A DNA stretch of 64,000 bases from UBA830 sp038146925 (lineage in GTDB: Bacteria; Pseudomonadota; Alphaproteobacteria; MPNO01; UBA830): NCBI GenBank assembly GCA_038146925.1, contig JAYQSP010000011.1:62001-126000 (forward strand). Direction: 5' to 3'. Under the pieces are notes generated by a model. The model worked only from the letters and a program-made list of their open reading frames with translations. It did not search any database and had not been told where the DNA came from. The translations under genes and the position numbers were made by a program. Shown piece by piece: positions 19,157 through 29,696 of this stretch. Each line of letters opens with the position of its first letter. Within the stretch, counting starts at the first letter, position 1.

Positions 19157-20371
19157 TCAGGAAGCGGGTGCGGGGTCCGGCGCCTCGACGGGGCGGTCGT
19201 CGATGCACCAGTGAATAAGAGCCGCCGCCGCGGACAGCCCGATCGCCAGCCACCAGGCGGCGTCGTAAGTCCCGAACATGTCGTAAAACAGCCCGCCCAG
19301 GAACACGCCCGAAAACGCTCCCAGCTGGTGGCTCAGAAAAACGATGGCGAACAGCGTGCTCATATAACGGGGGCCGAACACCTGCGCGACGATTCCGCTG
19401 GTCAACGGCACCGTCGACAGCCACAGCAGCCCGAGAATCGCACTGAAGCCGATGACCGTGATCTCGTTCACCGGCAGGTACAGAAACACGAGAAACAGCA
19501 GGCCCCGGGCAAGATAAAGCTGGCTCAGCAGGTTCCGCTTGCGCCACCGCCCGCCCGCCCAGCCGGCGATAATGGTGCCGAACAGGTTGAATAGTCCGAT
19601 GGTGCTGATCGCCGCTGCGGCCAGCCAGGCGCCGGCGCCGGAATCGGTCAGGAATTTGGGCAGGTGCGTGCCGACGAACTGCACCTGAAATCCGCAGACG
19701 AAAAATCCGATCACCAGCAGCCAGTACCCGCGATGATGGCTCGCTCTCTTCAGGGCGCTGCCGAGGGTTTCCGTATCCGGTTTGGAAAACGCCACTGCGC
19801 CGGCGGACCGCATCGACCAGGCCAACGGCACCGCGACGGCGACGATAAGGGCGAGAATGACGATTCCGCCTGCCCAGCCGAACCCGTCGATCAGGCCCTT
19901 GCTCGTCAGGGCGAAGGCGAACTGCCCGGCGGAGCCGCCGGCCGTTACGATGCCGAGCCAGAACGTGCGCGATTTTTCCGGTGCGACCCTGCCGACAATC
20001 CCCAGCGGCAGGGTCAGCCCCACGCCCGAGGCACCGATGCCGACGATCAGCCCGGCGGACAGATACATCGTTCCCGGCGTCACCGAGACGGAAATCAGGG
20101 CGACCCCGGTGGCGTACAGCCCGGCGGCCAGCGCGATCACGGTCGTCGGGCGCATCCAGCGGTCGGCGAGCGCCCCGGTGAAGGGCGCGGCAATGCCCAT
20201 GATCAGGTTCTGAATGGCGATGGCGGTTGCGAATTCCGTAACGCCCCATTTCAGATCAGTGCTGATCGGTTCGAGAAACAGGCCGAAACTTTGCCGCGAC
20301 CCGTTGGCGATCAGCACGATCGCGGTTGCGGCAAACAGGATGTATACGGGAGATCGCCAGAAAGCCTTCAT
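19157..20371 (-). CDS. MFS transporter
   Basis: This 404-residue protein has twelve hydrophobic segments. The loop between helices 2 and 3 reads GALADRWMRPTTVIALAAG, the A-motif position of MFS carriers. RQSFGLFLEPISTDLKWG near the start is typical of the oxalate:formate antiporter-like or monocarboxylate branch. The substrate is unknown; carboxylates are a reasonable guess from subfamily likeness. It stands alone between the PEP-CTERM gene and rmuC. Confidence 0.8.
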   Translation of the reverse strand: MKAFWRSPVYILFAATAIVLIANGSRQSFGLFLEPISTDLKWGVTEFATAIAIQNLIMGIAAPFTGALADRWMRPTTVIALAAGLYATGVALISVSVTPGTMYLSAGLIVGIGASGVGLTLPLGIVGRVAPEKSRTFWLGIVTAGGSAGQFAFALTSKGLIDGFGWAGGIVILALIVAVAVPLAWSMRSAGAVAFSKPDTETLGSALKRASHHRGYWLLVIGFFVCGFQVQFVGTHLPKFLTDSGAGAWLAAAAISTIGLFNLFGTIIAGWAGGRWRKRNLLSQLYLARGLLFLVFLYLPVNEITVIGFSAILGLLWLSTVPLTSGIVAQVFGPRYMSTLFAIVFLSHQLGAFSGVFLGGLFYDMFGTYDAAWWLAIGLSAAAALIHWCIDDRPVEAPDPAPAS

Positions 20372-20445
20372 GGGCAGAGTGTCCGTTTCAGATCGTCCGC
20401 TTCGGGTCTTCGATCACACTATAGTTGCCGGAAGCGAGGCCGCAA

Positions 20446-21609
20446 TCAGCCGTTGCCGCGCTCCAGCGTGTGGATCTCGGCAGCGGGAGCGATTTCGTCG
20501 ACGTCGGGACCTTCGCCCAGCTCGATCAGTTCTATCTTTTCGCCGCGGCTGGTGACTTTGTTGGTCGATGTGCGGATCTTGCCGATGTCTTCCTGCGCCT
20601 GGCGGAAATGGGTCTGGAGCTTGTCCACCCTTTCGTCGATCCGCCCGACATCGACCAGCATCTTGCGGACTTCTGTCTGGATGAGGCCGGCCTGCTCCTG
20701 CATGGATGCGTCTTTCAGCACGGCGCGGACCGTGTTCAGCGTCGCCATCAGGGTCGTCGGAGACACGATCCACACCCGGGCGCGATAGGATTTCTCCACC
20801 GTCTCGGGATGATTGGCATAAAGCTCGGCATAGACGGCTTCGGACGGCAGGAACATCAGCGCGGATTCGGCGGTTTCGCCCGGAATGATATAGCGGTCGG
20901 CAATATCGCGGACGTGTTTCAGCACGTCGGCCGCAAAGGCCCGTGCATACTGCGCCCTGCCGGCGTCGTCCTTTGCGGCCCGCAGCAAATGATAGCTTTC
21001 CAGCGGAAATTTGGCGTCGATTGCGATGGCGCCGGGCGGATTCGGCAGATTGAGTACGCAGTCCGCGCGCTTGTTGTTGCCCAGCGTTTTCTGGAATTCG
21101 TAAGCCGATGGCGGCAGGGCCGCCTGCACCAGGTCCTGCAGTTGGATTTCGCCGAAGGCGCCGCGAGCCTGCCGGTTGGTCAGCACGTCCTGCAGCTGCA
21201 CCACCTGCGCCGACAGGTCGGTGATGTTTTTCTGGGCCGCGTCGATCACCGCCAGCCGCTCCTGCAGTTTGGTCATCGTCTCCGATGATTTCGTACTGGT
21301 CTGCTGCAGGCTGTCGCCAACTTTTTTCGTCACGTCGGCGAGGCGTTCTTCCAAAGTCTTGGTGATCGCGATTTCCTGGTTCTGGAGACGTTCCGACAGC
21401 GCCTTCTGGCTGGCGGCATCGGCTTCCGCGATCTGTGACAGGCGGCCTGCCAGTTCCGCCTGCTGCGCGGCCAGTCGTTCGGTCGTCTGCGCGATGTCTG
21501 CGGACGCGTCCCGCTTGCCGCTCCGCAGCAGAACGAATGCGGCGAGCGCCAGCGCTCCTGCGGCGACAACCAGCGCGATGATCGTGATCGGATCCATGTA
21601 GCGGAACAT
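20446..21609 (-). CDS. rmuC: DNA recombination protein RmuC
   Basis: This 387-residue protein has one N-terminal membrane segment (residues 5-27), a long coiled coil to about residue 130, then the nuclease-like RmuC domain. The domain contains GAFGEIQLQDLVQAALPPSA, DCVLNLPNPPG, IDAKFPLESY and FLPSEAVYAEL. RmuC limits inversions at short inverted repeats. The gene diverges from def-fmt-truA, a common alphaproteobacterial order. The start may instead be the ATG four codons in (MDPITII). Confidence 0.93.
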   Translation of the reverse strand: MFRYMDPITIIALVVAAGALALAAFVLLRSGKRDASADIAQTTERLAAQQAELAGRLSQIAEADAASQKALSERLQNQEIAITKTLEERLADVTKKVGDSLQQTSTKSSETMTKLQERLAVIDAAQKNITDLSAQVVQLQDVLTNRQARGAFGEIQLQDLVQAALPPSAYEFQKTLGNNKRADCVLNLPNPPGAIAIDAKFPLESYHLLRAAKDDAGRAQYARAFAADVLKHVRDIADRYIIPGETAESALMFLPSEAVYAELYANHPETVEKSYRARVWIVSPTTLMATLNTVRAVLKDASMQEQAGLIQTEVRKMLVDVGRIDERVDKLQTHFRQAQEDIGKIRTSTNKVTSRGEKIELIELGEGPDVDEIAPAAEIHTLERGNG

Positions 21610-21722
21610 ATCACGAACTTTTCCGAATCGGTCCGCGCAACCCGACCGGACAACGTGATGCTTGACCCTGCGGGGCCGAACGCATACCTAACCCCGGACC
21701 GATACTTAGGAAACCGAGCCCG

Positions 21723-22259
21723 ATGGCCTTGCTGCCCATCATCACCGCCCCCGATCCGCGCCTTAAAAGGGTCGCGACGCCTGTCGAATCCGTCGACGAC
21801 GACGTGCGACGACTGATGGACGACATGCTGGAAACCATGTACGCCGCGCCGGGCGTCGGGCTGGCTGCGCCGCAGGTCGGCGTACTGAAACGGGTGATCG
21901 TCGCCGATGTTGCCCGGACCGGCGAAGAACCGCAGCCGATGTGCCTGGCAAACCCGGAAATCGTCGGCGCTTCCGAAGAGATTTCCGTGTTCGAGGAGGG
22001 TTGCCTGTCGTTGCCGGAACACTTTGCCGAGGTGAAACGGCCTGACAAGGTGCGGATCCGGTATCTGGATTACGAAAACGAAATCCGCGAACAGGATATG
22101 GACGGTTTTCTGGCGACCTGCATCCAGCACGAGATCGATCACCTCGACGGCGTACTGTTCGTCGACCGCATCTCCAGCCTGAAGCGCGGCATGATCCTGC
22201 GCAAACTGACGAAGCTCAAAAAAGCCGACGCCAAGGCCGCCGAAAAAGCGGGCGTCTGA
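21723..22259 (+). CDS. def: Peptide deformylase
   Basis: This metalloenzyme removes the formyl group from nascent proteins. Its 178 residues carry all three motifs: [18 protein letters not shown] with the metal-binding Cys, and QHEIDHLDG with two His ligands and the catalytic Glu. It is first in a def-fmt-truA operon; fmt follows after 11 bases, pairing formylation with deformylation. Confidence 0.97.
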   Translation: MALLPIITAPDPRLKRVATPVESVDDDVRRLMDDMLETMYAAPGVGLAAPQVGVLKRVIVADVARTGEEPQPMCLANPEIVGASEEISVFEEGCLSLPEHFAEVKRPDKVRIRYLDYENEIREQDMDGFLATCIQHEIDHLDGVLFVDRISSLKRGMILRKLTKLKKADAKAAEKAGV

Positions 22260-22270
22260 GGGGTTTCCCG

Positions 22271-23176
22271 ATGCGGGTCGTATTCATGGGCACACCCGAT
22301 TTTTCCGTGTCCGCGCTGGCGGCGCTGATCGAGGCCGGTCACGAGATCGTCTGCGTTTATTCCCAGCCGCCCCGTCCGGCCGGGCGCGGTCACAGGGAAA
22401 AGCCGTCGCCGGTTCAGGCATTCGCGGAATCGAAGGGTCTCGCCGTTCGATATCCGGTCAGCCTCAAAGACGCAGAGGCCCAGGCGGATTTCGCGGCGCT
22501 CGACGCGGATGTCGCCGTTGTCGCGGCCTACGGGTTGATCCTGCCCAGGCCTGTCCTGGAGGCGCCCCGTCTGGGATGCATAAACATCCACGCGTCCCTC
22601 CTTCCCCGGTGGCGCGGTGCCGCGCCGATCCAGCGGGCCATTCTGGCGGGCGATACGGAAACCGGGATTACCATCATGCAGATGGACGAAGGGCTCGATA
22701 CCGGCCCGATGCTGGCGGCCGAAGCCGTGCCGATTACCGGCAGCACCACGGCATCGGGCCTGCACGATGCACTGGCCGATATCGGCGGACGTCTGATCGT
22801 CGACGTGCTGTCGGGCGACCTGCCCCCCGCCGTGCCGCAACCGGAAGAGGGCGTCACCTATGCGGCCAAACTCGACCGTGCCGAGGGTCGCATCGACTGG
22901 ACCGAAAGCGCGGCCGCCCTCGATCGTCGGGTGCGGGCGCTGAACCCCTGGCCCGGTGTCTGGTGCGAACGCGACGGCGAGCGCCTGAGGATACTGGCGG
23001 CCACTCCGGTGGACGGGAACGGAGATCCCGGAACCGTCATCGCCGAGCCCCTCACCATCGCGTGCGGCGACGGTGCATTGAAGGTCGAGCGGGTCCAGCG
23101 CGCCGGGAAATCGGCCATGCCGGCGGCCGATTACGCGCGCGGCAATCCGGCGGCGGTCGGCGCCGTTCTCTCATGA
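22271..23176 (+). CDS. fmt: Methionyl-tRNA formyltransferase
   Basis: This enzyme formylates initiator Met-tRNA using 10-formyl-THF. The 301-residue protein begins [12 protein letters not shown] and carries [18 protein letters not shown] with the catalytic Asn/His region, then [15 protein letters not shown]. The C-terminal OB-like domain follows from about residue 205. The stop overlaps the truA start by four bases (ATGA). Confidence 0.97.
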   Translation: MRVVFMGTPDFSVSALAALIEAGHEIVCVYSQPPRPAGRGHREKPSPVQAFAESKGLAVRYPVSLKDAEAQADFAALDADVAVVAAYGLILPRPVLEAPRLGCINIHASLLPRWRGAAPIQRAILAGDTETGITIMQMDEGLDTGPMLAAEAVPITGSTTASGLHDALADIGGRLIVDVLSGDLPPAVPQPEEGVTYAAKLDRAEGRIDWTESAAALDRRVRALNPWPGVWCERDGERLRILAATPVDGNGDPGTVIAEPLTIACGDGALKVERVQRAGKSAMPAADYARGNPAAVGAVLS

Positions 23177-23949
23177 CCCGCTGGAAACTGACCGTCGAAT
23201 ATGACGGCGGCAGTTACGCCGGCTGGCAACGCCAGGACAACGGCCCGTCGATCCAGCAATCTATGGAAGAGGCCGTGTTCCGGTTTTGCGGCGAGGAGGC
23301 GCGCGTACACGGTTCCGGGCGGACGGATGCGGGCGTTCATGCGATTGCACAGGTTGCGCATGTCGATATCGAAAAGGACACGGACGCCCATACGGTCCGC
23401 GAAGCGCTGAATGCCCACATGCGCGAGGAACAGATCGTCGTGACGGAGGCAGTGGCGGTTTCGGACGATTTCCACGCCCGGGTTTCCGCCGTGGAACGTT
23501 CCTATCTGTATCGCATCCTGAACCGCCGGCCGCGCCCGGCGCTCGATGCAGGGCGGGTCTGGCACGTGCCTTTGCCGCTGGACGTCACTGTCATGCACGA
23601 TGCCGCGCAGGTGCTGGTCGGCCGTCACGACTTCACCAGTTTCCGCGCGGCGATGTGCCAGGCGAAATCGCCGGTGCGGACACTGGACGAACTGCGCGTT
23701 ACCCGGGCGGGCGACGAAATACACATTCATGCGCGCGCCCGGTCGTTCCTCCACCATCAGATACGTAACTTCGCGGGGACGCTGGAATTGGTCGGGGCGG
23801 GAAAATGGACGGCGGCAGACGTCGCCTCGGCGCTCGATGCGAAGGATCGTTCCGCCGCCGGGCCCACGGCGCCGCCGGACGGTCTGTATCTCGTGTCCGT
23901 CAAATATCCCGAAACGGAATCCGGTCAGGCGCCCGCGGATCCCGCATAA
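23173..23949 (+). CDS. truA: tRNA pseudouridine(38-40) synthase
   Basis: This 258-residue enzyme makes pseudouridine at positions 38-40 of tRNA anticodon arms. It has [14 protein letters not shown] at the start, [17 protein letters not shown] with the catalytic Asp near residue 53, and [17 protein letters not shown] near the end. The ATG at 23,173 overlaps the fmt stop, which fixes the start although the frame is open far upstream. Its last 25 bases overlap the converging membrane-protein gene. Confidence 0.96.
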   Translation: MTRWKLTVEYDGGSYAGWQRQDNGPSIQQSMEEAVFRFCGEEARVHGSGRTDAGVHAIAQVAHVDIEKDTDAHTVREALNAHMREEQIVVTEAVAVSDDFHARVSAVERSYLYRILNRRPRPALDAGRVWHVPLPLDVTVMHDAAQVLVGRHDFTSFRAAMCQAKSPVRTLDELRVTRAGDEIHIHARARSFLHHQIRNFAGTLELVGAGKWTAADVASALDAKDRSAAGPTAPPDGLYLVSVKYPETESGQAPADPA

Positions 23950-24509
23950 AACGACTGCGTGATCACGTTGAGCGCCAGGGCCACCACCAGATCGATGGCG
24001 ACGATCATAACGGCGGCAGGCGCCCGTATTTCCAGCGTGGAGACCGCGATAAACCCCTGATAGACAAGGATCGCGCCGACCGCGATCAGGCTGACGAAGC
24101 CTGACACCTGACCTGGCATCATACCGCTCGCGATCAGGGCGCTGATGGCGAGAAACAGGAACACCTGCAGGACGATGGCCCAGTTCCAGGCCGTCATGAA
24201 ACGGTAGTAACGGTCGAACCGGTTCAGCGTATCGGTCAGGGCGATCATGATCAGCGGAAAAATCACCCAGCCGATGACATATGCGGAAGATTCCACGACC
24301 AGGATGCGAAACCCCGAGGCATTGACCGGGTTTTCCGCAAAGTTAAGGAGCACCAGCAGCGCGTAGGCTGGCAGGGCTATCGCCGCCGCATAGAACGATC
24401 GCCAGAACGCTTCCGGTGTGTTGTCGAAATACTGCGCCGCGGCGCGGTCGAATTTGGCGAACTGGCAGGCCCCGTATATCGACAGCGCGACCTCCCGGCT
24501 GGTGATCAT
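23925..24509 (-). CDS. Conserved membrane protein, unknown function
   Basis: This 194-residue protein has about five hydrophobic segments. The N-terminus [20 protein letters not shown] is amphipathic and cytoplasmic, and [15 protein letters not shown] leads into the first helix. It recalls Yip1-like membrane proteins in topology, but no motif decides. Its ATG overlaps the dapE stop, so it ends the dapD-dapE transcript. It also overlaps the end of truA on the other strand. Confidence 0.6.
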   Translation of the reverse strand: MITSREVALSIYGACQFAKFDRAAAQYFDNTPEAFWRSFYAAAIALPAYALLVLLNFAENPVNASGFRILVVESSAYVIGWVIFPLIMIALTDTLNRFDRYYRFMTAWNWAIVLQVFLFLAISALIASGMMPGQVSGFVSLIAVGAILVYQGFIAVSTLEIRAPAAVMIVAIDLVVALALNVITQSFYAGSAGA

Positions 24510-25672
24510 GACGCCTGTGCCGCGATATCCGTGAAATAGCCTGACAGGATCGCCGCGTAGATGTCCGTGAGATCCCGGATATCCGCGACGGCGATACGCT
24601 CGTCGACCTTGTGCATGGTCTGGCCGACAAGGCCGAATTCGGCGACCGGGCAGAAATCCTTGATGAACCGGGCGTCCGAGGTGCCGCCGGATGTACTGAG
24701 TTCGGGGGCAAGCCCGGTCGCCTGCTCGACGGATTTGGTAATCAGGTCGCTGAAATCGCCGGGCGGGGTCAGGAAGGCTTCACCCGATACCTTGATGTCC
24801 AGCTCGTACTGGCCGCCCACGGCTTCGCACTGTTCGTGCAGCCATTTGGTCAGGCTGTCGCCGGTATGAAGATCGTTGAACCGGATGTTGAATCCGGCGG
24901 TCGCCGAGGCGGGGATCACGTTCGTCGCCGGGTTGCCGGTATCGACGGTGGTGAGCTGCAGGTTCGACGGCTGGAAGTGATCGGTGCCGCGGTCGAGTTC
25001 ATGGGACGAGATCGCGTCCAGCATCCGCACCAGTCGGGGCAGGGGATTATCGGCCAGATGGGGATAGGCCGTGTGGCCCTGCACGCCGGTGACCGTCAGC
25101 CGGCCCGTCAGGCTGCCGCGGCGGCCGATCTTGACCATGTCGCCCAGCCTGTTGGGATTGGTCGGTTCGCCAACCAGGCAGACGTCGATGGTCTCGCCGC
25201 GATCTGCCATCCAGTCCAGCACCTTCTTGGTGCCGTTGATGGCCGGTCCTTCTTCGTCGCCGGTGATCAGCAGGCTGATCGACCCGGAGACGCCGCCGTC
25301 ATTCCGGACCCGGCTTACCGCTTCCACGAAGGATGCGATGGCGCTTTTCATATCGGTTGCACCGCGGCCGTACAGAACATCTTCGATGATCTCGCCGCCG
25401 AACGGATCCACGGTCCAGGAGTCCGGGTTGCCCACCGGCACCACGTCGGTATGACCCGCGAAGCAGAAATTCGGACCGCTATCGCCCAGCCGCGCATAGA
25501 GATTGTCGACGTCCGGCGTGTCCGCATCGGAAAAAACCAGCCGGTGACAGACGAATCCGAGGTCTTCCAGCGCGCGTTCAAGCACGCCCAGCGCGCCGGC
25601 GTCTTCCGGCGTCACGCTGGGACAGCGGATCAGGTCGCGGGCAAGTTCGACGGCGTCGACGATGACGGTCAG
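24506..25672 (-). CDS. dapE: Succinyl-diaminopimelate desuccinylase
   Basis: This M20 metallopeptidase-like enzyme of lysine and peptidoglycan biosynthesis yields LL-diaminopimelate. [20 protein letters not shown] and [14 protein letters not shown] supply the two-zinc ligands and the catalytic Glu. The protein should start (L/M)[13 protein letters not shown]. No ATG or GTG is available there, but a CTG at 25,672-25,670 overlaps the dapD TGA (CTGA), and I take it as the probable start (388 residues). An upstream in-frame ATG would bury 24 codons inside dapD. Confidence 0.9.
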   Translation of the reverse strand: MTVIVDAVELARDLIRCPSVTPEDAGALGVLERALEDLGFVCHRLVFSDADTPDVDNLYARLGDSGPNFCFAGHTDVVPVGNPDSWTVDPFGGEIIEDVLYGRGATDMKSAIASFVEAVSRVRNDGGVSGSISLLITGDEEGPAINGTKKVLDWMADRGETIDVCLVGEPTNPNRLGDMVKIGRRGSLTGRLTVTGVQGHTAYPHLADNPLPRLVRMLDAISSHELDRGTDHFQPSNLQLTTVDTGNPATNVIPASATAGFNIRFNDLHTGDSLTKWLHEQCEAVGGQYELDIKVSGEAFLTPPGDFSDLITKSVEQATGLAPELSTSGGTSDARFIKDFCPVAEFGLVGQTMHKVDERIAVADIRDLTDIYAAILSGYFTDIAAQAS

Positions 25673-26526
25673 TCCCGCAACAGATCGTTGATCGAGGTCT
25701 TCGACCGGGTCTGTTCGTCGACCTGTTTCACGATGACCGCGCAATACAGGCTCGGCCCGTCGCTGCCGTCGGGCAGTTTCTTGCCGGGCATCGTGCCGGG
25801 CACGACGACCGAATAGGCAGGCACGCGGCCGGAATGGACCTCGCCCGTCTCGCGGTTGACGATCTTGGTCGACTGGCCGAGGAACACGCCCATCGACAGC
25901 ACGGCCCCTTCTTCGACGATCACGCCTTCGGCCACTTCGGACCGCGCGCCGATAAAGCAGTTATCCTCGATGATGACCGGATCGGCCTGCAGAGGCTCCA
26001 GCACGCCGCCGATGCCGACGCCTCCCGAAATATGGCAGTCCTTGCCGATTTGCGCACAGGATCCGACGGTCGCCCAGGTATCCACCATTGTGCCGGAATC
26101 CACATAGGCGCCCAGGTTGACGAAACTCGGCATCAGCACGACGCCCGGCGCCAGAAAGGCGGAGCGGCGCACCGTGCAGTTCGGGACCGCGCGAAAACCG
26201 GCGTCGCGGAATTTGGCTTCGTCCCAGCCCGCGAATTTGGACGGCACCTTGTCGAACCACGGGCTGTCGCCGATCCCGGGGAAAGAGGGCCCGCCCGGCA
26301 GCGGTGCCATGTCGAAGATCCGGAACGACAGCAGCACCGCTTTTTTCAGCCACTGATTGACAGTCCAGCCGTCCGCACCTTTCTCCGCGACGCGCAGGGT
26401 GCCGGAATCCAGGCCCTCCAGCGCGGCGTCGATGGCGTCGCGCGCCTCGCCCGTGGTGTCCGGTGTGATGCTGTCCCGGTCGTCCCAGGCGCGGTCGATA
26501 GCTTGTTCGAGTGCGGTGTCGCTCAT
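25669..26526 (-). CDS. dapD: 2,3,4,5-tetrahydropyridine-2,6-dicarboxylate N-succinyltransferase
   Basis: This 285-residue left-handed beta-helix enzyme transfers succinate from succinyl-CoA in the DAP pathway. It shows the hexapeptide region from [20 protein letters not shown] through [20 protein letters not shown] to [20 protein letters not shown], preceded by an all-alpha N-terminal domain. It is directly upstream of dapE and 69 bases downstream of the HAD phosphatase gene, as in many alphaproteobacteria. Confidence 0.96.
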   Translation of the reverse strand: MSDTALEQAIDRAWDDRDSITPDTTGEARDAIDAALEGLDSGTLRVAEKGADGWTVNQWLKKAVLLSFRIFDMAPLPGGPSFPGIGDSPWFDKVPSKFAGWDEAKFRDAGFRAVPNCTVRRSAFLAPGVVLMPSFVNLGAYVDSGTMVDTWATVGSCAQIGKDCHISGGVGIGGVLEPLQADPVIIEDNCFIGARSEVAEGVIVEEGAVLSMGVFLGQSTKIVNRETGEVHSGRVPAYSVVVPGTMPGKKLPDGSDGPSLYCAVIVKQVDEQTRSKTSINDLLRD

Positions 26527-26595
26527 GTTCCTGTCACTTTGCCCCGTTTAAATCCGGCGGGAATATAGAGGATTTCCGCCGCCGGTGGAAACCGC

Positions 26596-27291
26596 TCAGC
26601 GGCGTTTAATCGTCTCTTTCAGCCACGTCGTCAGATCGTCCGTAACGTGATCTATATGACCGGTTTCCGTAATACCCTTTGCCCAGTCCGTGTCGGTGCG
26701 CACCCAGACGGTCGTCATGCCGAGCTCCGCCGCGGGTTCGAGGTTGCGGGGAATGTCTTCGACCATCGCTGCACGGGCCGGGTCGATGCCGTGCAGATCG
26801 CACAGCCGCCGGTAGGAATCGATCGCGGGCTTGGGCACGAAATCCGCATCGCTGATATCGAATACGCCGTCGAAATGATCGGTGATCCCGATCCGTTCCA
26901 TGACGTCGCGCGTGTGTTCGGTAAATGCATTCGTATAGACGAACTTCCGACCGTCGAGCCCGGCCAGCGTTTCCGCGAGATGCGGGTCGGGCGTCACATC
27001 GTTCAAATCCAGCTGCGACAGATGTTCGATGTAGTCCTGCGGGTCGAGCCCGTGTTCCACCATCAGACCGCGCAGCGTCAGCCCGTGGGTACGGAAGTAT
27101 CCTTTCTGGATGCGGCGTGCTTCGACGCGGTCTACGCCGAGGAAATCCGCGATGAACGATCCCATAAGCTCGTCGATCTGCGCCAGCATTTCCGGGGTCG
27201 TCCGGTACAGCGTGTTGTCCAGGTCGAATATCCAGAAATCGATGTGATCGAGGCCGTCCGGCGACGGTCCGTTCGTATTGGGTTCTGTCAT
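26596..27291 (-). CDS. HAD phosphatase, pyrimidine 5'-nucleotidase type
   Basis: This 231-residue HAD hydrolase has motif I FWIFDLDNTLY with the nucleophilic Asp, motif II YTNAF, the lysine in FVPKPAIDSY and motif IV MVEDIPRNL. Close relatives (SDT1/pyrimidine nucleotidase type) act on UMP/CMP; some relatives act on other phosphates. Its place before dapD is conserved in alphaproteobacteria, but a link with lysine synthesis has not been shown. Confidence 0.85.
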   Translation of the reverse strand: MTEPNTNGPSPDGLDHIDFWIFDLDNTLYRTTPEMLAQIDELMGSFIADFLGVDRVEARRIQKGYFRTHGLTLRGLMVEHGLDPQDYIEHLSQLDLNDVTPDPHLAETLAGLDGRKFVYTNAFTEHTRDVMERIGITDHFDGVFDISDADFVPKPAIDSYRRLCDLHGIDPARAAMVEDIPRNLEPAAELGMTTVWVRTDTDWAKGITETGHIDHVTDDLTTWLKETIKRR

Positions 27292-27389
27292 TCGGAGAAT
27301 TTGGCCGTGCAGGGACCGCAGCGCAAGGAATCGTTAAGGGCCGGCCCGTAGAATGGCTGTTAAGGGTTCAAAAACCGGCAAATCGCTCC

Positions 27390-27563
27390 ATGACCGCGCA
27401 GGAAGGACCAGAATATATGGACAACCTGAAGAAGGAACGCGATCGTTTTGTCGCGCTTGCCTTCTGCGCCGCTGATCGGCCGGCCGACCCTGTCGGGGAA
27501 GGCGGCCACGAGCCGGTCGCGCTACGTGACGGAAGCGTTGCTGGAAAAGCTGCGCGACCGTGA
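27390..27563 (+). pseudogene. N-terminal remnant of a PAS/EAL-type regulator, out of frame with the next gene
   Basis: From ATG 27,390 the frame encodes GPEYMDNLKKERDRFVALAF followed by CAAD. This start is usual for PAS- or EAL-containing proteins of Rhodospirillales-like bacteria, where a PAS domain would follow. Here the expected continuation is missing: the sequence turns into the DUF2336 gene in a different frame near 27,475, and this frame stops at 27,563. It looks like a deletion scar. Confidence 0.4.
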
Positions 27564-27984
27564 CGATCTGGACCCGTCCGTGGCGAAAGCGGTCGGCGAA
27601 AGCATGCGGCGACGCGATGATACGCCGAAAGCGGAAGGCGCCGAAACGGATCGTGAAAAGGTTAAGCGTCTGCATCTCGACGGCGAGCTTGACGAAGAAG
27701 CCGTGAAATCGGCGGTTATGCGCGGCGAACGCGTGTTCGTGGTCGAAGCGATAGCGTCGCTTGGCCGGTTGGATACGACAGTTGTGCAGAAGGCTTTTTC
27801 CCGTGCCAGCGCCAAGGGCGTTTCGGCGATGGCCTGGAAAGCGGGCCTTTCCGCGGAACTGGCGCACCAGATGCAGCTTCGCCTTGCCAAGGTGCCGCCG
27901 GACGAGGCGATCAAACCGGTCGGCGGCGGCTATGCGATGTCCGACGACGATCTCGACTGGCAGATAGAGTTTTTCGGCGGTTGA
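27448..27984 (+). CDS. DUF2336-type protein, probably truncated at its start
   Basis: This 178-residue frame ends with the DUF2336 tail: ERVFVVEAIASLGRLDTTVV, SAKGVSAMAWKAGLS, LAKVPPDEAIKP and DDDLDWQIEFFG. DUF2336 proteins are usually longer, with an N-terminal HEAT-like part, so the 5' end is probably missing. The only in-frame start at the boundary is TTG 27,448 without a clear ribosome site. The upstream bases code for a different protein in another frame. The role of the family is unknown. Confidence 0.55.
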   Translation: MSRLPSAPLIGRPTLSGKAATSRSRYVTEALLEKLRDRDDLDPSVAKAVGESMRRRDDTPKAEGAETDREKVKRLHLDGELDEEAVKSAVMRGERVFVVEAIASLGRLDTTVVQKAFSRASAKGVSAMAWKAGLSAELAHQMQLRLAKVPPDEAIKPVGGGYAMSDDDLDWQIEFFGG

Positions 27985-28036
27985 TGCAGGACCCGCAGGT
28001 TCTCCACAGGGGGGTGCCGCCTGGAATGATAACGCT

Positions 28037-28966
28037 TTAGCTTTTCTTCGCCCGGATCATCGTCCCGGCGCCGTGTTCCGTGAAAATTTCGAGCAGCAAT
28101 GCGTGCGGCACGCGGCCGTCCATGATGACCGCTGCCTCGACGCCGTCTTTCACCGCGTCCAGGCAGGTTTCGATCTTCGGAATCATGCCGCCTGAAATCG
28201 TTCCGTTCTTGATCAGTGTCCGGGCCTGACGTGCCGTGATATCGGTGATCAGCTCGCTCTTCTTGTCGAGCACGCCGACCACGTCCGTCAGCATCAGAAG
28301 ACGCGTCGCGCCGATCGCGCCGGCGATCGCGCCCGCAGCCGTATCGGCGTTGATATTGTACGTCGTTCCCCTGGCGCCTATGCCGAGCGGTGCGATCACC
28401 GGGATCATGTGCGAACCGGCCAGCGTATCCAGCACCTTGGTATTGATGGCATAGGGCTCGCCGACGAATCCCAGGTCGACGGCCTTCTCGATGTTCGAAT
28501 CCGTTTTGCGTTTGTGCTTCAGCTTGCGGGCCTGGATCAGGTTGCCGTCCTTGCCTGAGATGCCCACCGCGGTGCCGCCGGCGTCGTTGATCGCGGTGAC
28601 GACTTCCTTGTTGATCGATCCCGCCAGAACCATTTCGACGATGTCGACCGTCCGTTTGTCGGTGACGCGCAGGCCGTCGACGAATTCGCTTTCGATCTTC
28701 ATCTGTTTGAGCATGGCGCCGATCTGTGGCCCGCCGCCATGCACGATGACCGGATTTATGCCGACCTGTTTCAGCAGCACGATGTCGCTGGCGAACTGTT
28801 CCGCCAGCTTCTCGTCGCCCATCGCGTGGCCGCCGTATTTGATAACGAAGGTCTTGCCGCTGAATTCCTGCAGATAGGGCAGGGCTTCGGTCAGGGTTTC
28901 CGCGGTGCGCAGCAGAGATTTGATTTCGAAGATGTTCTTGGGGTCGGATTTTTTTGTCGATGCCAT
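28037..28966 (-). CDS. argB: Acetylglutamate kinase
   Basis: This 309-residue enzyme phosphorylates N-acetylglutamate, the second step of arginine synthesis. It contains [43 protein letters not shown] and the C-terminal [20 protein letters not shown]. The N-terminal helix before the core is present, as in arginine-inhibited hexameric forms, so feedback inhibition is likely. The ATG at 28,966 (MASTKKSD) was chosen over longer frames that overlap engB. It ends the rpmH-to-argB gene run. Confidence 0.96.
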   Translation of the reverse strand: MASTKKSDPKNIFEIKSLLRTAETLTEALPYLQEFSGKTFVIKYGGHAMGDEKLAEQFASDIVLLKQVGINPVIVHGGGPQIGAMLKQMKIESEFVDGLRVTDKRTVDIVEMVLAGSINKEVVTAINDAGGTAVGISGKDGNLIQARKLKHKRKTDSNIEKAVDLGFVGEPYAINTKVLDTLAGSHMIPVIAPLGIGARGTTYNINADTAAGAIAGAIGATRLLMLTDVVGVLDKKSELITDITARQARTLIKNGTISGGMIPKIETCLDAVKDGVEAAVIMDGRVPHALLLEIFTEHGAGTMIRAKKS

Positions 28967-29016
28967 CGGAGTTTCTCGGGCAAACGCGTCCGAAGACGCA
29001 ATGGAAGGGTTCGCGT

Positions 29017-29673
29017 TTAGCGGATATCGGCGAGCATTGCCAGTTCGGCGCGCAGGGTTTCGATACCGTCGTTTTTGACCGAACTGGTTTGAATGATCGT
29101 CGGGTGGGCGGCGACATGTCTGGCAATCCGGTTCGCCGTCGCGTCGGTGAGGCGCGCCAGGGCGCCGGGTTTCACCTTGTCGCATTTTGTCAGGACGATC
29201 TGATAGGACACCGCGGCGTCGTCCAGGTCCTTCATCACGTCGATGTCCTTGTCTTTCAGGCCGTGGCGCGCGTCGATCAGCAGACAGACCCGGCGCAGCG
29301 AAGGCCGGCCGCGCAGATAGTCGAATATCAGTCCGGTCCAGCGTCGGATTTCGGTTTTCGAGGCCTTGGCATAGCCGTAGCCCGGCAGGTCAGCCAGCAT
29401 CAACGCATCCTGCAGCCGGAAGAAATTGATCTGCTGGGTCCGCCCCGGCGTGTTCGATGTCCGCGCCAGGGTCTTGCGGCCGGTCAGGGCGTTTATCAGG
29501 CTGGATTTGCCGACATTCGACCGGCCGACGAAGGCGATTTCAGGCAGGTCGGCGTCCGGTACGCCGTCATAGTTCGCGGCGCCGGAAACGAACACGCATT
29601 CCTGCGCGAAAAGCCAGCGGCCGCGTTCCTGCAGTTCCGGGTCGAGTTCCTGTCCGTCCGGTGCATCCGTCAT
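29017..29673 (-). CDS. engB: Ribosome biogenesis GTPase EngB (YihA/YsxC)
   Basis: This 218-residue TrmE-Era-like GTPase has G1 [13 protein letters not shown]2/G3 [11 protein letters not shown] followed by [12 protein letters not shown], and G4 LTKCDKVK. It assists late assembly of the large ribosomal subunit. It lies 23 bases after yidC in the conserved yidC-engB-argB order. Confidence 0.95.
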   Translation of the reverse strand: MTDAPDGQELDPELQERGRWLFAQECVFVSGAANYDGVPDADLPEIAFVGRSNVGKSSLINALTGRKTLARTSNTPGRTQQINFFRLQDALMLADLPGYGYAKASKTEIRRWTGLIFDYLRGRPSLRRVCLLIDARHGLKDKDIDVMKDLDDAAVSYQIVLTKCDKVKPGALARLTDATANRIARHVAAHPTIIQTSSVKNDGIETLRAELAMLADIR

Positions 29674-29696
29674 GACCGGGGCTCCGTTGGTTGAAG

